DNA from: Akkermansiaceae bacterium UBA3385
GTDB lineage: Bacteria; Verrucomicrobiota; Verrucomicrobiia; Verrucomicrobiales; Akkermansiaceae
NCBI GenBank assembly: GCA_002358905.1
Contig: DEPT01000011.1
Coordinates: 1-45,207 of the forward strand
DNA length: 45,207 nt
Direction: 5' to 3'
Shown here: piece by piece, positions 6,530 through 15,006 of the stretch
Position numbering within the stretch: position 1 is the first letter of the stretch
Layout of the letters: every line of letters starts with the position of its first letter
Program-made: the position numbers and the translations under genes
Notes under the pieces: generated by a model
Told to the model about the DNA's origin: nothing
The model's input: the letters and a program-made list of their open reading frames with translations, nothing else
Databases searched by the model: none

Positions 6530-7213
6530 TTACAGACCATCTGTATTCTTGTAGGGAAGAAAACCACCAATGGGGAGCTTCACAAATTTCTTTTCCACGG
6601 GCAGCCGGCGATAGTGCTTGATGAATTCGGTCAGGTTGCCGTAATTTGCAGCGTTTTTCGGGATTCCCTGGTGACCACAGTTAACTAGTACATTGAAGTG
6701 CAATTCCGCGTGGAGGTGAGCAGGGAACATGCCGTTGTTGGTACCAATGGTGCCAACCTGGGCGCCGCGCCCTACCAGCTGCCCCAGCTGCACATCAATG
6801 CGATCCAGGTGGGAATACAGTGTCTGGCAGCAAAGGACCTTGCCGCTCTTGGGTTCTCGGAAAGCATGGCGCACGATGACTACCTTGCCCCAGCGCCCGC
6901 GTGCATCTGCGGCATAGGTAACAAGCCCCATGCCGATAGAGTACACCGGGTCGCCCAGGTCGGAATTACCGCCACCATTGCCATTCCAGTCTTCTCCGAG
7001 GTGGCGGGGGGTGGCAAGTCTCAGACCTCGGGATTTATAGTACCCCTTGCCATCCGGTTTACCTACGGGAAAATCGAAACCATCTGCAAGAGGCACAAAA
7101 GCCCATTTGCCATCCGGCGTTTTCTTAGCCATCACCACAGCATCTGCATGCATGCCGGTGAAAGCCACAAACAGAGTTGCTACAAGGAACAGGAGATGGA
7201 GTAGACGCAACAT
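6530..7213 (-). CDS. Secreted M23-family metallopeptidase
   Basis: A 227-residue protein with an N-terminal signal sequence (about residues 1-24, MLRLLHLLFLVATLF onward) and an M23/LytM peptidase domain. Zinc ligands can be read as His71 and Asp75 (HLGEDWN) and His168 in the HLH motif at 166-168, with His135 in LYSHLD as a catalytic partner. These enzymes cut peptidoglycan cross-bridges or, if inactive, regulate amidases. Here the full residue set suggests activity. It has no LysM or coiled-coil part. Its stop codon abuts the nadD start, so the two form an operon, without an obvious functional link. Confidence 0.88.
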   Translation of the reverse strand: MLRLLHLLFLVATLFVAFTGMHADAVVMAKKTPDGKWAFVPLADGFDFPVGKPDGKGYYKSRGLRLATPRHLGEDWNGNGGGNSDLGDPVYSIGMGLVTYAADARGRWGKVVIVRHAFREPKSGKVLCCQTLYSHLDRIDVQLGQLVGRGAQVGTIGTNNGMFPAHLHAELHFNVLVNCGHQGIPKNAANYGNLTEFIKHYRRLPVEKKFVKLPIGGFLPYKNTDGL

Positions 7214-7219
7214 GCCAGC

Positions 7220-7249
7220 ATGCTAGCATATTGGGGTACCTTCTGGCAA
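7220..7249 (-). promoter_or_regulatory. Promoter of the M23 peptidase-nadD operon
   Basis: Minus strand: TTGCCA (7249-7244), 18-bp spacer, TAGCAT (7225-7220), then 6 nt to ATG 7213. The predicted mRNA is leaderless. Confidence 0.55.
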
Positions 7250-7283
7250 GCTTCAAAATTGCCATGTTACGCCCAAATGCTGG

Positions 7284-7577
7284 CTACTTTTTGCGTTCCT
7301 CCTCTATACGGCCGGTGAGAATACAGGCTGGGCGTTCTTCTTCCGGGAGTGCCGTGCATTGTAATTGAAGCTCTTGCAACTCGGGCCAGTCGCTTTCCGA
7401 AGGTGTGATGGGAAGAATATCGTTGCTTAGTAACCAGTTAATGTAATCAGTATCCCCGCAGCGCCATATTCTGCTGCAGTCCTGAATGCTTAATCCTGTG
7501 TGCAATAAGCGCTTTGCTTCCTCCGGATCCCGGTTCTCGTATGCAGTGTGCACGGCTTGTAATAAAACTCCATCCAT
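7284..7577 (-). CDS. Hypothetical protein, possibly ankyrin-like (97 aa)
   Basis: ATG 7577 to TAG 7286-7284. The protein is soluble, acidic and has no signal peptide. The segment AVHTAYENRDPEEAKRLLHTG followed by GDTDYINWLLSND looks like two degenerate ankyrin-type helical hairpins (A-x-x-x-G-D-x-E-x-V-x-x-L-L pattern), but this is only suggestive. It starts 43 nt downstream of the alcohol dehydrogenase stop on the same strand and may be co-transcribed. A GTG two codons upstream is an alternative start. No function can be assigned. Confidence 0.5.
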   Translation of the reverse strand: MDGVLLQAVHTAYENRDPEEAKRLLHTGLSIQDCSRIWRCGDTDYINWLLSNDILPITPSESDWPELQELQLQCTALPEEERPACILTGRIEEERKK

Positions 7578-7620
7578 GTACACTTGGATGCCATCGGCTC
7601 TTGTATGTGCTCAATGTCTG

Positions 7621-8814
7621 TTACCTGGCAGCCTGGTATATTGCGGTTGCTTCTTCTGCGGTCAGGGGGTGAATGCCTGCTAATGTGGGAATGGCTGCGC
7701 CTCCTCCGTAGACTCTGCAGGCAGCTTGCGCCATGGCGGCAAAATCGGCATCGGCCGGGATGCCTAGTTCCTGCATGTTGCTGGGGAGCCCCAGATCTGC
7801 ATACCAGGCCTCCAACCGTGCAATGCCTTCCAGAATGACAGATTCGGTATCCCGGTGAGGGAAAACACCCATGACATTGCAGGCCCATTGTGTAAAAATT
7901 CCCGGGTTGTATGGCCATACTGCTTTCATATATGCCGGCACAACCACGGCAAGTCCTCCGCCGTGTGGTACGTCATATACTGCGCTTAATTCGTGCTCCA
8001 GTGCATGGCACGCCCAGCTTTGTTCGCGTCCGAGTCCCAGTAAATCATTGTGCGCTACGGTGCCGCAGAGTGCCAGTTGACCCCATGCGTCTACGTTGCT
8101 CAAGTCCTGATTAAGTTTGCGGGATTCGGTGATGATGGTACGCATGGTCGCTTCTGCCAGAGCATCAGTCAAATCAGTTTGCCCGGTATTAGTGAAATAG
8201 CGTTCGAAGATGTGGCACATCATATCGCATGCGCCGTAAGCCATCTGCGCGTGGGGCAGGGTGGTGAACAATGTCGGGTCCACAATGCTGAGCGCCGGCC
8301 GCAGCCCCATATGCTTGAATCCGAGCTTGCGGCCTGTTGCTTCATTGCTCAGAACAGTATTCGGGCTGTTTTCGCTACCGGCAGCAGGCAGTGTGAGTAC
8401 CACAGCAACTGGGAGCGGATTGTGCTCCGGTACGGAGCCTTTGTGAGAATACAGCTCCCAGATATCACAGGAATTTGTTGCACCTACTGCAATGCCTTTT
8501 GCGGAATCGATGACACTGCCTCCACCTACTGCGAGAACAAGAGAAATACCTTCCCGCTTGCACAGAGAGATACCCTCTCGCACCAGTTCAACGCTGGGGT
8601 TGGGCTTCACTCCGCCGAGTTCTATGTAATCAATACCTGCGTCTTTCAAACTGTTCTGGATAGTGCTCAGCAGACCGGTGCGGACAATGCTTCCGCCTCC
8701 GTAATGCAGGAGAATTCTGCCGCCGGTCAGCGGTTTGAGCAGCTGACCGAGGTTGCGGTGTTCACCTGGGCCGAAAACGTAGCGGGTGGGGTTGCAGTAG
8801 TCGAAGTTGAGCAT
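7621..8814 (-). CDS. Iron-containing alcohol dehydrogenase (YqhD/BdhA type)
   Basis: A 397-residue group III alcohol dehydrogenase that reduces aldehydes to alcohols using NAD(P)H. The cofactor motif is GGGSVIDSAKGIA (97-109), whose GGGS/D pattern is typical of NADPH-using YqhD/BDH enzymes. The metal ligands fall at Asp197, His201, His270 and His284 (GACDMMCH, ACHALEHE, VPHGGG). Their spacing matches YqhD exactly (D194, H198, H267, H281). It is cytoplasmic, and the likely role is disposal of aldehydes or fermentative redox balance. The exact substrate cannot be read from sequence. It is divergent from the polysaccharide deacetylase gene, with promoters nearly back to back. Confidence 0.92.
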   Translation of the reverse strand: MLNFDYCNPTRYVFGPGEHRNLGQLLKPLTGGRILLHYGGGSIVRTGLLSTIQNSLKDAGIDYIELGGVKPNPSVELVREGISLCKREGISLVLAVGGGSVIDSAKGIAVGATNSCDIWELYSHKGSVPEHNPLPVAVVLTLPAAGSENSPNTVLSNEATGRKLGFKHMGLRPALSIVDPTLFTTLPHAQMAYGACDMMCHIFERYFTNTGQTDLTDALAEATMRTIITESRKLNQDLSNVDAWGQLALCGTVAHNDLLGLGREQSWACHALEHELSAVYDVPHGGGLAVVVPAYMKAVWPYNPGIFTQWACNVMGVFPHRDTESVILEGIARLEAWYADLGLPSNMQELGIPADADFAAMAQAACRVYGGGAAIPTLAGIHPLTAEEATAIYQAAR

Positions 8815-8820
8815 AATCAG

Positions 8821-8849
8821 ACTTTAGCATGCGCATGTGGTTTTGTCTA
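8821..8849 (-). promoter_or_regulatory. Promoter of the alcohol dehydrogenase gene
   Basis: Minus strand: TAGACA (8849-8844), 17-bp spacer, TAAAGT (8826-8821), then 6 nt to ATG 8814. A leaderless transcript is expected. Confidence 0.55.
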
Positions 8850-8870
8850 CGAAAATGACGTCAAAAGGGG

Positions 8871-8899
8871 TTGCTTATTGTGATGTTTGGCGGTAGAAT
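8871..8899 (+). promoter_or_regulatory. Promoter of the deacetylase-cobA/hemD-hemA operon
   Basis: TTGCTT (8871-8876), 17-bp spacer, TAGAAT (8894-8899). The start point is expected near 8906, so in-frame codons at 8871, 8883 and 8898 cannot be starts. ATG 8913 or 8919 is used with a leader of only 6-13 nt. Confidence 0.65.
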
Positions 8900-8912
8900 G
8901 GCGCGTCCTGTC

Positions 8913-10121
8913 ATGCGCATGAAATTTGTACAATATACAGTCTGTTCACTGGCTCTGATTGGTATGCTTGCCTGTAATCAGCAAAGTCAGAATGCTGTAG
9001 AACAAACGGTCACTCCTGATGTGACCCCGGTTCCCCCCAAGGAACCTACGAAGCCCAGCAAACCTGTTAAGCCTGAGAAACCGGTCAAGCCTGCTAAACC
9101 GGCAAAACCCGCTAAACCTGCTGCCCCTGTGAAAGCAGCGGAGCCTGTGGTACCTGCAGAACCGAACCCCGGGCAGGCTGAGATTTCTGTGATTCCGGAG
9201 ACGCCTGCAGTGGCGAATCCGACGAAGCTCAAGGTGTTGGGGAAACGCGTTTCTCATGTTCCCATGAAGGGTAAATATGTGGCTCTTACTTTTGATGACG
9301 GCCCCCACAGCAGCCTGACCCCCAAAGCTCTCGATATTCTGAAGCGCCATGGCGCCAAGGGGACATTCTTTATGCTTGGACAAAATGCTGCACGCAATAA
9401 GTCCATTGTTGCACGGGCCGCAGCTGAAGGTCATGAGCTGGGTGTGCATACCTGGAGCCACATCAAGATGAATTCCTCGGCTCTCTCCCGAGTGGACAGT
9501 GAAGTGAGCCGCACGCAGAATGTGCTGGCTGCTGCATCCGGAGTCGTGCCTCGTGTCATGCGTCCGCCGTATGGTGCCACAAATGCAAAACTTATCAACC
9601 ACATGCATGACCGCTACGGCATGGCCTCCATTCTGTGGGATGTTGATACGCTTGACTGGCGCAAACCCGGTGTAGATAAGGTTATCAATACGGCTGTGAA
9701 TAAGGCTAAGCCTGGTTCCATCATCCTTGTGCATGATATTCACGCCTCTACGCTCAATGCTCTGGAGGGTATTGTAACCGGTTTACAGGCGAGAGGTTTT
9801 CAGCTTGTGACAGTTTCAGAGTTGATGTTGATAGGCAAGCGTGAGGCTGCAGAGCCTGTGACACCGCCGATGGATAAGCCCCAGGTTGTGGAGCCGGGAG
9901 TAGCCCCTGAGACTCCCTCCACTCCAGCTCCTGCAGAAACGCCCGAACAGGCAATTCCTGCTGAATCAACGCCCGCAGAGGGTGTTGAAACTGTGTCGGA
10001 ACCTGCGGCTGCTGTTGTTCCGTCTGTTTCCGAAACTCCTGATGTGCCCGCCGAGTCTGAACTACATGCAGCGAGCGATGATGAAGCCCCTCTGAATCTT
10101 GAAAATCTGGATTTATATTGA
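8913..10121 (+). CDS. Polysaccharide deacetylase (NodB/PgdA-type) lipoprotein with Pro/Lys-rich linker
   Basis: About 402 residues. The N-terminus has a signal peptide ending LIGMLAC, a probable lipobox. A low-complexity linker rich in KP, AKP and EKP repeats follows (roughly 9031-9180), which may span the periplasm or bind the wall. Next comes a NodB carbohydrate esterase 4 domain with all motifs: TFDDGP, HTWSH, RPPYG, DVDTLDW and LVHDIH. Such enzymes remove N-acetyl groups from peptidoglycan or other amino sugars with a metal bound by Asp-His-His. The C-terminal 110 residues are Pro/Glu/Ala-rich and unstructured. The stop lies 2 nt before the CobA-HemD start, so the genes are co-transcribed although their functions differ. 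ATG 8919 is an equally good start. Confidence 0.9.
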   Translation: MRMKFVQYTVCSLALIGMLACNQQSQNAVEQTVTPDVTPVPPKEPTKPSKPVKPEKPVKPAKPAKPAKPAAPVKAAEPVVPAEPNPGQAEISVIPETPAVANPTKLKVLGKRVSHVPMKGKYVALTFDDGPHSSLTPKALDILKRHGAKGTFFMLGQNAARNKSIVARAAAEGHELGVHTWSHIKMNSSALSRVDSEVSRTQNVLAAASGVVPRVMRPPYGATNAKLINHMHDRYGMASILWDVDTLDWRKPGVDKVINTAVNKAKPGSIILVHDIHASTLNALEGIVTGLQARGFQLVTVSELMLIGKREAAEPVTPPMDKPQVVEPGVAPETPSTPAPAETPEQAIPAESTPAEGVETVSEPAAAVVPSVSETPDVPAESELHAASDDEAPLNLENLDLY

Positions 10122-10123
10122 TT

Positions 10124-11650
10124 ATGGCAAGCCACTCTGAAAAGGGAAAAGTTTACCTGATAGGTGCAGGCCCTGGGGACCCGGGACTGATGACGCTGAA
10201 AGGCCGTGATTTGATTGCCGCTGCAGACTGCCTTGTCTATGATGCTCTGGCATCGCCTGCCATGCTGGCCTGGTTGAAACCCGGATGCGAGAAGATATAT
10301 GTAGGCAAGCGAGCGGGTAATCATGCGCTTCCTCAGGATGATATCAATGCCTTGCTGGTGAAATGTGCGTCTCAGTACTCCTGTACGGTACGACTGAAGG
10401 GTGGTGACCCGTATGTTTTCGGGCGTGGTGGTGAAGAAGCTCTGGCGCTTCATGCTGCAGGGGTGGCTTTCGAGGTTGTTCCGGGGGTCAGTTCTGCCAT
10501 TGCCGGGCCTGCTTATGCCGGTATTCCTGTGACGCATCGTGATTGCTGCACGCAGTTCACAGTTTTTACCGGTCATGAAGGAACGCACAAGTCTGAATCG
10601 ACTTTGGATATTCCCGGTATCGCTGCTGCGCAGGGGACGAAAATCATGCTGATGGGCATGAGCCGTCTGCGGGAGACTCTGGTTGCGCTGATGGAAGCCG
10701 GCCAGGCTCCTGATGTTCCGGCAGCGGTTGTGCAATGGGCTGCCACCGGCCGCCAGAAGAGCGTGTGCGCTACAGTGGGTACTCTGGCAGATGCCGTACA
10801 GGAGACAGGTCTTTCTTCTCCTGCTGTGGTGGTTATTGGTGAGGTGGTGGCCCTGGCTCCGAAATTGGATTGGCGCAGCCGCCTGCCGCTTTTCGGTAAG
10901 CGTGTTGTGGTCACCCGTACTCGTGAGCAAGCCAGTGAGCTGAGTTCTCAACTGGAACAGCTGGGCGCAGACGTCATCGAGCTGCCCACTATACGCATTG
11001 CGGACCCTACAGATAAGCGGGATTTTGCCGAAGCCGTGGTGGATGCTCCTCATTACGACTGGCTCGTGTTTTCCAGCCCCAATGGGGTTCGGCGTTTCTT
11101 CCAGGCCTTTTTTGCCGTGTATGAAGATATTCGCGAAATTGGCGGTGCTCGTATCGCTGCTGTGGGGCCTGGTACTGCTGCAGAGTTGAAGAAATACGGC
11201 CTGATGGTAGACGTGATGCCTCAGAAAGCGGTGGCCGAAGAATTAGTGGCTGAATTCGACCGCAAGGGCGATGAATTCGGCGGCGTAGCTAATGTGACCA
11301 TGCTGTGGGTTCATGGTGAGCAGGCTCGGCGTGTCATCTATGATGAGCTGATGAAGCGCCAGGCTATTGTTGATGAGTGCCTGGCATACAGCACTGTGCC
11401 GGAAACAGAGGATGTTACAGGTGCCCGGGGTCGTTTGAAAGAGGAGGGGGCAGATGTCATTACCTTTACCAGCAGCAGTACCGTGCGCCATTTCATGGCT
11501 CTGAATCTCCCCTTACCGGAAGGTTGCCGCATAGCCAGTATTGGTCCGGTGACGTCAGCAACGCTGGCAGAGTACGGATTAAAACCGGATGTTGAAGCTG
11601 CGGACCACACTATCCCCAGTCTGATTGAGGCGATTAAGAAGCTGAAGTGA
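10124..11650 (+). CDS. CobA-HemD fusion: uroporphyrinogen-III methyltransferase/synthase
   Basis: A 508-residue bifunctional enzyme. The N-terminal half (about 1-250) is SUMT: VYLIGAGPGDPGL, VRLKGGDPYVFGRGGEEA, VPGVSSAIAGPAYAGIPVTHR and the MGMSRL region. It methylates uroporphyrinogen III toward precorrin-2, for siroheme or cobalamin-type products. The C-terminal half (from about 262, GKRVVVTRTREQ) is HemD, which closes hydroxymethylbilane to uroporphyrinogen III; FSSPNGVRRF and FTSSSTVRHF mark its two lobes. No precorrin-2 dehydrogenase domain is present. The stop overlaps the hemA start by one base (TGATG), so glutamyl-tRNA reduction and uroporphyrinogen synthesis are translationally coupled. 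Confidence 0.95.
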   Translation: MASHSEKGKVYLIGAGPGDPGLMTLKGRDLIAAADCLVYDALASPAMLAWLKPGCEKIYVGKRAGNHALPQDDINALLVKCASQYSCTVRLKGGDPYVFGRGGEEALALHAAGVAFEVVPGVSSAIAGPAYAGIPVTHRDCCTQFTVFTGHEGTHKSESTLDIPGIAAAQGTKIMLMGMSRLRETLVALMEAGQAPDVPAAVVQWAATGRQKSVCATVGTLADAVQETGLSSPAVVVIGEVVALAPKLDWRSRLPLFGKRVVVTRTREQASELSSQLEQLGADVIELPTIRIADPTDKRDFAEAVVDAPHYDWLVFSSPNGVRRFFQAFFAVYEDIREIGGARIAAVGPGTAAELKKYGLMVDVMPQKAVAEELVAEFDRKGDEFGGVANVTMLWVHGEQARRVIYDELMKRQAIVDECLAYSTVPETEDVTGARGRLKEEGADVITFTSSSTVRHFMALNLPLPEGCRIASIGPVTSATLAEYGLKPDVEAADHTIPSLIEAIKKLK

Positions 11651-12705
11651 TGGCGATGAACAGTGAGTTGCAGATGTTTTGCCTGGGATTGAATTATCGC
11701 AGCTGCCCGGTGGCGGTGCGCGAGCAGTTTGCCGTGGGTAAATCTCAACTTGCAGAAGTAAATGCCGCAATAGCTGCGCTTCCTGGTGTGTCGGAGTGCG
11801 TGCTCCTCTCCACCTGCAATCGCACGGAGATATATTATTGGAGCAACTTACCCGCACACTCGCTGGATGCTATTCTGGGGTATTTCCTTGGTAATACCCC
11901 GGATTCAATAACTCGCCGCAAATTGTTCTATCATTACAGCGACTCAGACGCTTTGTTTCACCTGGCGGCGGTGGCATCCGGACTGGATTCCATGGTCGTG
12001 GGAGAAACGGAGATTTTCGGACAACTGAAGGATGCTTACCGCCATGCTCTGGAAAGTGGTGTAACGGGGGCTTTGTCTAATCGAACATTCCAGAATGTGT
12101 TTACTATCGGCAAGCGCGTAAGAACCTCATCCCAGATTACCAGTGGCCCGACTTCTGTGGGGGCTGCAGCTGTGCAGATGGCTCAGGAAATCCTGCATAA
12201 CTTGGAAGGGGCCAATGTTCTGGTTGTAGGCGCTGGTGAGGTGGCACGCACCACGGCCCAGAGTTTGCGTAGTCGCGGTGCAGAAAGTATTTTTGTGGCA
12301 AACCGTTCGTATGACCGTGCCGTGGAATTAGCTTCTCAGGTGGGGGGGCGTGTTATCCGTTTTGCTGAATGGGTGCCATATCTGGAAAATATCGACATTG
12401 TGATTGTTTCCACAGCTTCTCCTGTGTATGTGGTCTCCCCTCCCGTGCTGGAACAAGTGCAGCAGACGAGGAAACGCCCCCTTTTCCTTATTGATTTGTC
12501 CGTTCCTCGAAATGTGGACCCAGCCTGCGGGCTCGTGGAGGATGTCTATGTTTACGACATGGATGCCATGGAGAAAATGACAGCTGAAACGCGCCGCCTC
12601 CGCTCTGGAGAAATTGCGTCCTGCGAGCAAATGATTAGAGAATGGGTGGCTGAAAACGCCGCATCGTTGCTGAAAAAACGATATTTTGCTTCGATGGATT
12701 CCTGA
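11650..12705 (+). CDS. hemA: Glutamyl-tRNA reductase, short C-terminus
   Basis: A 351-residue enzyme that reduces glutamyl-tRNA(Glu) to glutamate-1-semialdehyde with NADPH, the first step of C5-pathway tetrapyrrole synthesis. Catalytic Cys56 lies in LLSTCNRTEIYY; GLDSMVVGETEIFGQLK follows, then the Rossmann motif VLVVGAGEVARTTAQSL and LIDLSVPRNVDPA. Typical bacterial enzymes are about 420 residues. Here only some 50 residues follow the NADP domain, so most of the helical dimerisation domain is missing. There is no frameshift and the 3' end is clean, so this looks like a natural short form. ATG 11650 overlaps the preceding TGA. Confidence 0.95.
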   Translation: MAMNSELQMFCLGLNYRSCPVAVREQFAVGKSQLAEVNAAIAALPGVSECVLLSTCNRTEIYYWSNLPAHSLDAILGYFLGNTPDSITRRKLFYHYSDSDALFHLAAVASGLDSMVVGETEIFGQLKDAYRHALESGVTGALSNRTFQNVFTIGKRVRTSSQITSGPTSVGAAAVQMAQEILHNLEGANVLVVGAGEVARTTAQSLRSRGAESIFVANRSYDRAVELASQVGGRVIRFAEWVPYLENIDIVIVSTASPVYVVSPPVLEQVQQTRKRPLFLIDLSVPRNVDPACGLVEDVYVYDMDAMEKMTAETRRLRSGEIASCEQMIREWVAENAASLLKKRYFASMDS

Positions 12706-12709
12706 ATAC

Positions 12710-12731
12710 GAAAAAAATAATCGTTTTTTTC
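12710..12731. terminator. Weak A/T hairpin after hemA
   Basis: GAAAAAAA (12710-12717), a 6-nt loop and TTTTTTTC (12724-12731) form an 8-bp stem just past the hemA stop. It lacks a GC core, so efficiency is doubtful. It may be a weak terminator before the next gene. Confidence 0.4.
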
Positions 12732-12798
12732 AAAAAAATTGAACACGGAGACATATTTTTTGTCTAGAACGTAACACGGCAAACAGTTTTCTGCAATT

Positions 12799-13356
12799 AT
12801 GGCTAAACCTTCACACGCACACCTTCCTGAATCAGACGAGCAACTGCTTGCATTGCTCGCTACCTTGCGAGTTGAACCTGTGGAGGAATCCGATTTTGAA
12901 AGCCGTTTTTTGTATGAATTTCATGAACGAGTAGCCCGCGAAACTGTGTGTTGCCCGGCTCGGCGTCGTTTGCTGGCTCATTTGATGCAGATGGTGGATA
13001 ATTTCGGGCGCGGACGGATAGCGTTCGGAGCGTCTGCTCTGGGCCTTTGCGTGCTGGGGATTTGCTTTGCCTCCTTCCCGGCGGAGCAGGCAGCAGTTGG
13101 TACTTCTGCTACCGTGTCTGCGGTTGAACGCCAGTCTGCGCCTCTGCTGCTTCCGGCTCTTTCCAATGACCTGGCAGAGTGTACATCAATCCGTGTGCAG
13201 CCGTCTGGCTCTGTGCTGGAGGTGGGCGGCGTTATGATTACTCGCGGTCAGCATTCGACGATTATTGAGGTGCCGAATGTGCAGCTTGTTCCTGCACCTG
13301 TTCGCCAAGGGAGTTATGTGCCTTTGCCTGCTCCTTCTGAGCGCTATGCTTTCTAA
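12799..13356 (+). CDS. Single-pass membrane protein of unknown function, anti-sigma-like layout
   Basis: 185 residues. An N-terminal cytoplasmic part of about 70 residues is charged and helical (VEPVEESDFESRFLYEFHERVARE). One transmembrane helix follows at about 74-94 (RIAFGASALGLCVLGICFASF), then an outer part of about 90 residues rich in Ser, Val and Pro. The topology resembles an anti-sigma factor or other signal-transducing membrane protein, but no zinc motif is visible and no sigma factor is adjacent. It begins a run of four uncharacterised envelope proteins on the same strand. I see no convincing promoter directly before it. Confidence 0.7.
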   Translation: MAKPSHAHLPESDEQLLALLATLRVEPVEESDFESRFLYEFHERVARETVCCPARRRLLAHLMQMVDNFGRGRIAFGASALGLCVLGICFASFPAEQAAVGTSATVSAVERQSAPLLLPALSNDLAECTSIRVQPSGSVLEVGGVMITRGQHSTIIEVPNVQLVPAPVRQGSYVPLPAPSERYAF

Positions 13357-13398
13357 GCAATTTTTTTATACAGGGGAGTTCTCTGTCCTGATTCTGGC

Positions 13399-13427
13399 TT
13401 GCATTATGCAGGCTGTTTTGCTATAAT
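13399..13427 (+). promoter_or_regulatory. Promoter of the zinc-ribbon membrane protein gene
   Basis: TTGCAT (13399-13404), 17-bp spacer and a perfect TATAAT (13422-13427), with 10 nt to ATG 13438. Transcription should start 3-4 nt before the ATG. The upstream in-frame TTG at 13399 is part of the -35 box and not a start. Confidence 0.75.
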
Positions 13428-13437
13428 ACCCTCGAAT

Positions 13438-14982
13438 ATGGAGATTGAGTGCAGCAAGTGTAAAAAGGTGTTTAGCACAATGAGGGAAGATGCTGACGTC
13501 TGCCCCGAATGCTTGAGAAGTGAATTTACTGTACAGGCTGCTGGTCTGGATGCTGAGGAGCATGCAGAGTTACTTGCTGAGTATAAGGCGTCTATAAAGC
13601 GTCAATCCATGCGCGCGGAACAGATGGGCTCCATGTATGCATCCGGTCAGGTGTTCAGTGTGGCAGGTAAGCTTCGTTTTGCTTTGGGGATGTCCATTTT
13701 CCTTATTTGTGGCTTCCTTTTCATGATTAGCGACAAGACCTCAGGTGTCACGTTCCTGGCAGAATTGGATGTTGAGTCTCAGCGTATCTTTTCAATGATT
13801 CTGTGCGTAGTGGCTGCAGTGCTCATTGCGACGTCGTCCGTAAAGTATAGGAAGCTTGCAATTGCAGCGTCTTTGTTTGTGCTGGCAATGGGCTGGTTTC
13901 TGCCTAATATGCTTCAGTCTGCCATGCGGGAGAAAGCCCGCCTTGAAGCAGAGGCTGCAGCTAAGGATAAGCTGGAGCCCCTGGTCGAGACTAAGGAAGA
14001 AACGATCGTCAATGAGAATGACGGGCCTGTTCTGACGGACGAAGATTTGCAGGTGTTTTATACCTTGCGTACTCCATCTCATCGTATCACGCATTACGCA
14101 ATCTTTATTGATAATCAGGATAGCCGTGTCCGCAGCCTGGTGCGCGAAGCACTCAATCGCTTGCTTGAAGCAGATTATACCCGTGCGTACACCCGCGCCA
14201 ACGGGGCTCTCTATGTGGTAACCAATGTGCCCAGCGCCCGTCGCAACATCTCCAACATGCTGAGTCGTTTCGGCACTATCACCTATGCGGAACCGGACAA
14301 GGGACTGTATGAAATCCGCTTCGATGCGGATAAAGCAAATCTGGTCAGCCAGTATTCATCGGACGTGCTGACGTCTCCGATGAACAACGCGTATGTAACG
14401 GCCAATCTTAGTGAGCTCTGTTGCCTGGACCCCATGCGTGTGCGTATGTCCGCCCGCTCCCTGGCTTCCTCTAATGTGCGTGTGTTGCGCAATGAAATCC
14501 GTGATACACTCGTTTCTGTTTTGCAGGAACCCTGGGCCACAGACCCTGATACATACGCAGCTCTTGTCGAGGCTTTGGTAACTTATAGTAATGCCAATGA
14601 TAAGCAGGCAACGCAGCTTTGTTTCGCCTATTTCGAAGCGCGTCGGGCTTTGAAGCGTGATGTTTCCCCTGAAGTGACGCAGTTTCTGATTCGTGAAGCT
14701 CCTGACGCCATGGTCAACCCGATTATAGATTACTGGTGTGAGAATCCCATCGCCTGGGCGAACATGCTTAATGAATTGGGGTATCGTGTCCAGAGCCCGC
14801 TTCTGGAGCGTCTGTCCAATACCAAGAACCTTCGTCTTATCACTTCTATTCTGAAGTATCTCGAGGACAGAGGCACGAAGGAAGCAATTCCTGTTGTTGA
14901 ACCGTTCCTCAATTATCAGGATTCTATTGTCAGACACTCGGCTCGTACCACGATTGCTGCAATTCAGTCTCGCTCTCACTAA
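13438..14982 (+). CDS. Zinc-ribbon membrane protein with helical-repeat C-terminus, unknown function
   Basis: 514 residues. An N-terminal zinc ribbon (CSKC at about residue 4, CPEC at about 22) sits on the cytoplasmic side. Three hydrophobic segments follow within about residues 70-165 (ALGMSIFLICGFLFMI, IFSMILCVVAAVLIAT, LAIAASLFVLAMGWFL). A charged region (KARLEAEAAAKDKLEP) leads to a soluble domain of about 330 residues. Its last part (from SNTKNLRLITSILKYL to HSARTTIAAI) looks like HEAT-type helical repeats. I do not recognise the family. It lies 24 nt upstream of the next large exported protein, suggesting an operon with a shared envelope role. Confidence 0.8.
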   Translation: MEIECSKCKKVFSTMREDADVCPECLRSEFTVQAAGLDAEEHAELLAEYKASIKRQSMRAEQMGSMYASGQVFSVAGKLRFALGMSIFLICGFLFMISDKTSGVTFLAELDVESQRIFSMILCVVAAVLIATSSVKYRKLAIAASLFVLAMGWFLPNMLQSAMREKARLEAEAAAKDKLEPLVETKEETIVNENDGPVLTDEDLQVFYTLRTPSHRITHYAIFIDNQDSRVRSLVREALNRLLEADYTRAYTRANGALYVVTNVPSARRNISNMLSRFGTITYAEPDKGLYEIRFDADKANLVSQYSSDVLTSPMNNAYVTANLSELCCLDPMRVRMSARSLASSNVRVLRNEIRDTLVSVLQEPWATDPDTYAALVEALVTYSNANDKQATQLCFAYFEARRALKRDVSPEVTQFLIREAPDAMVNPIIDYWCENPIAWANMLNELGYRVQSPLLERLSNTKNLRLITSILKYLEDRGTKEAIPVVEPFLNYQDSIVRHSARTTIAAIQSRSH

Positions 14983-15006
14983 AAACTTCTGCATTCAACA
15001 ACTACT

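Noticed and set aside
9800..11053. A 417-codon minus-strand open frame across the deacetylase and CobA-HemD genes
   Set aside because: It spans two well-supported genes antisense and has no recognisable domain.
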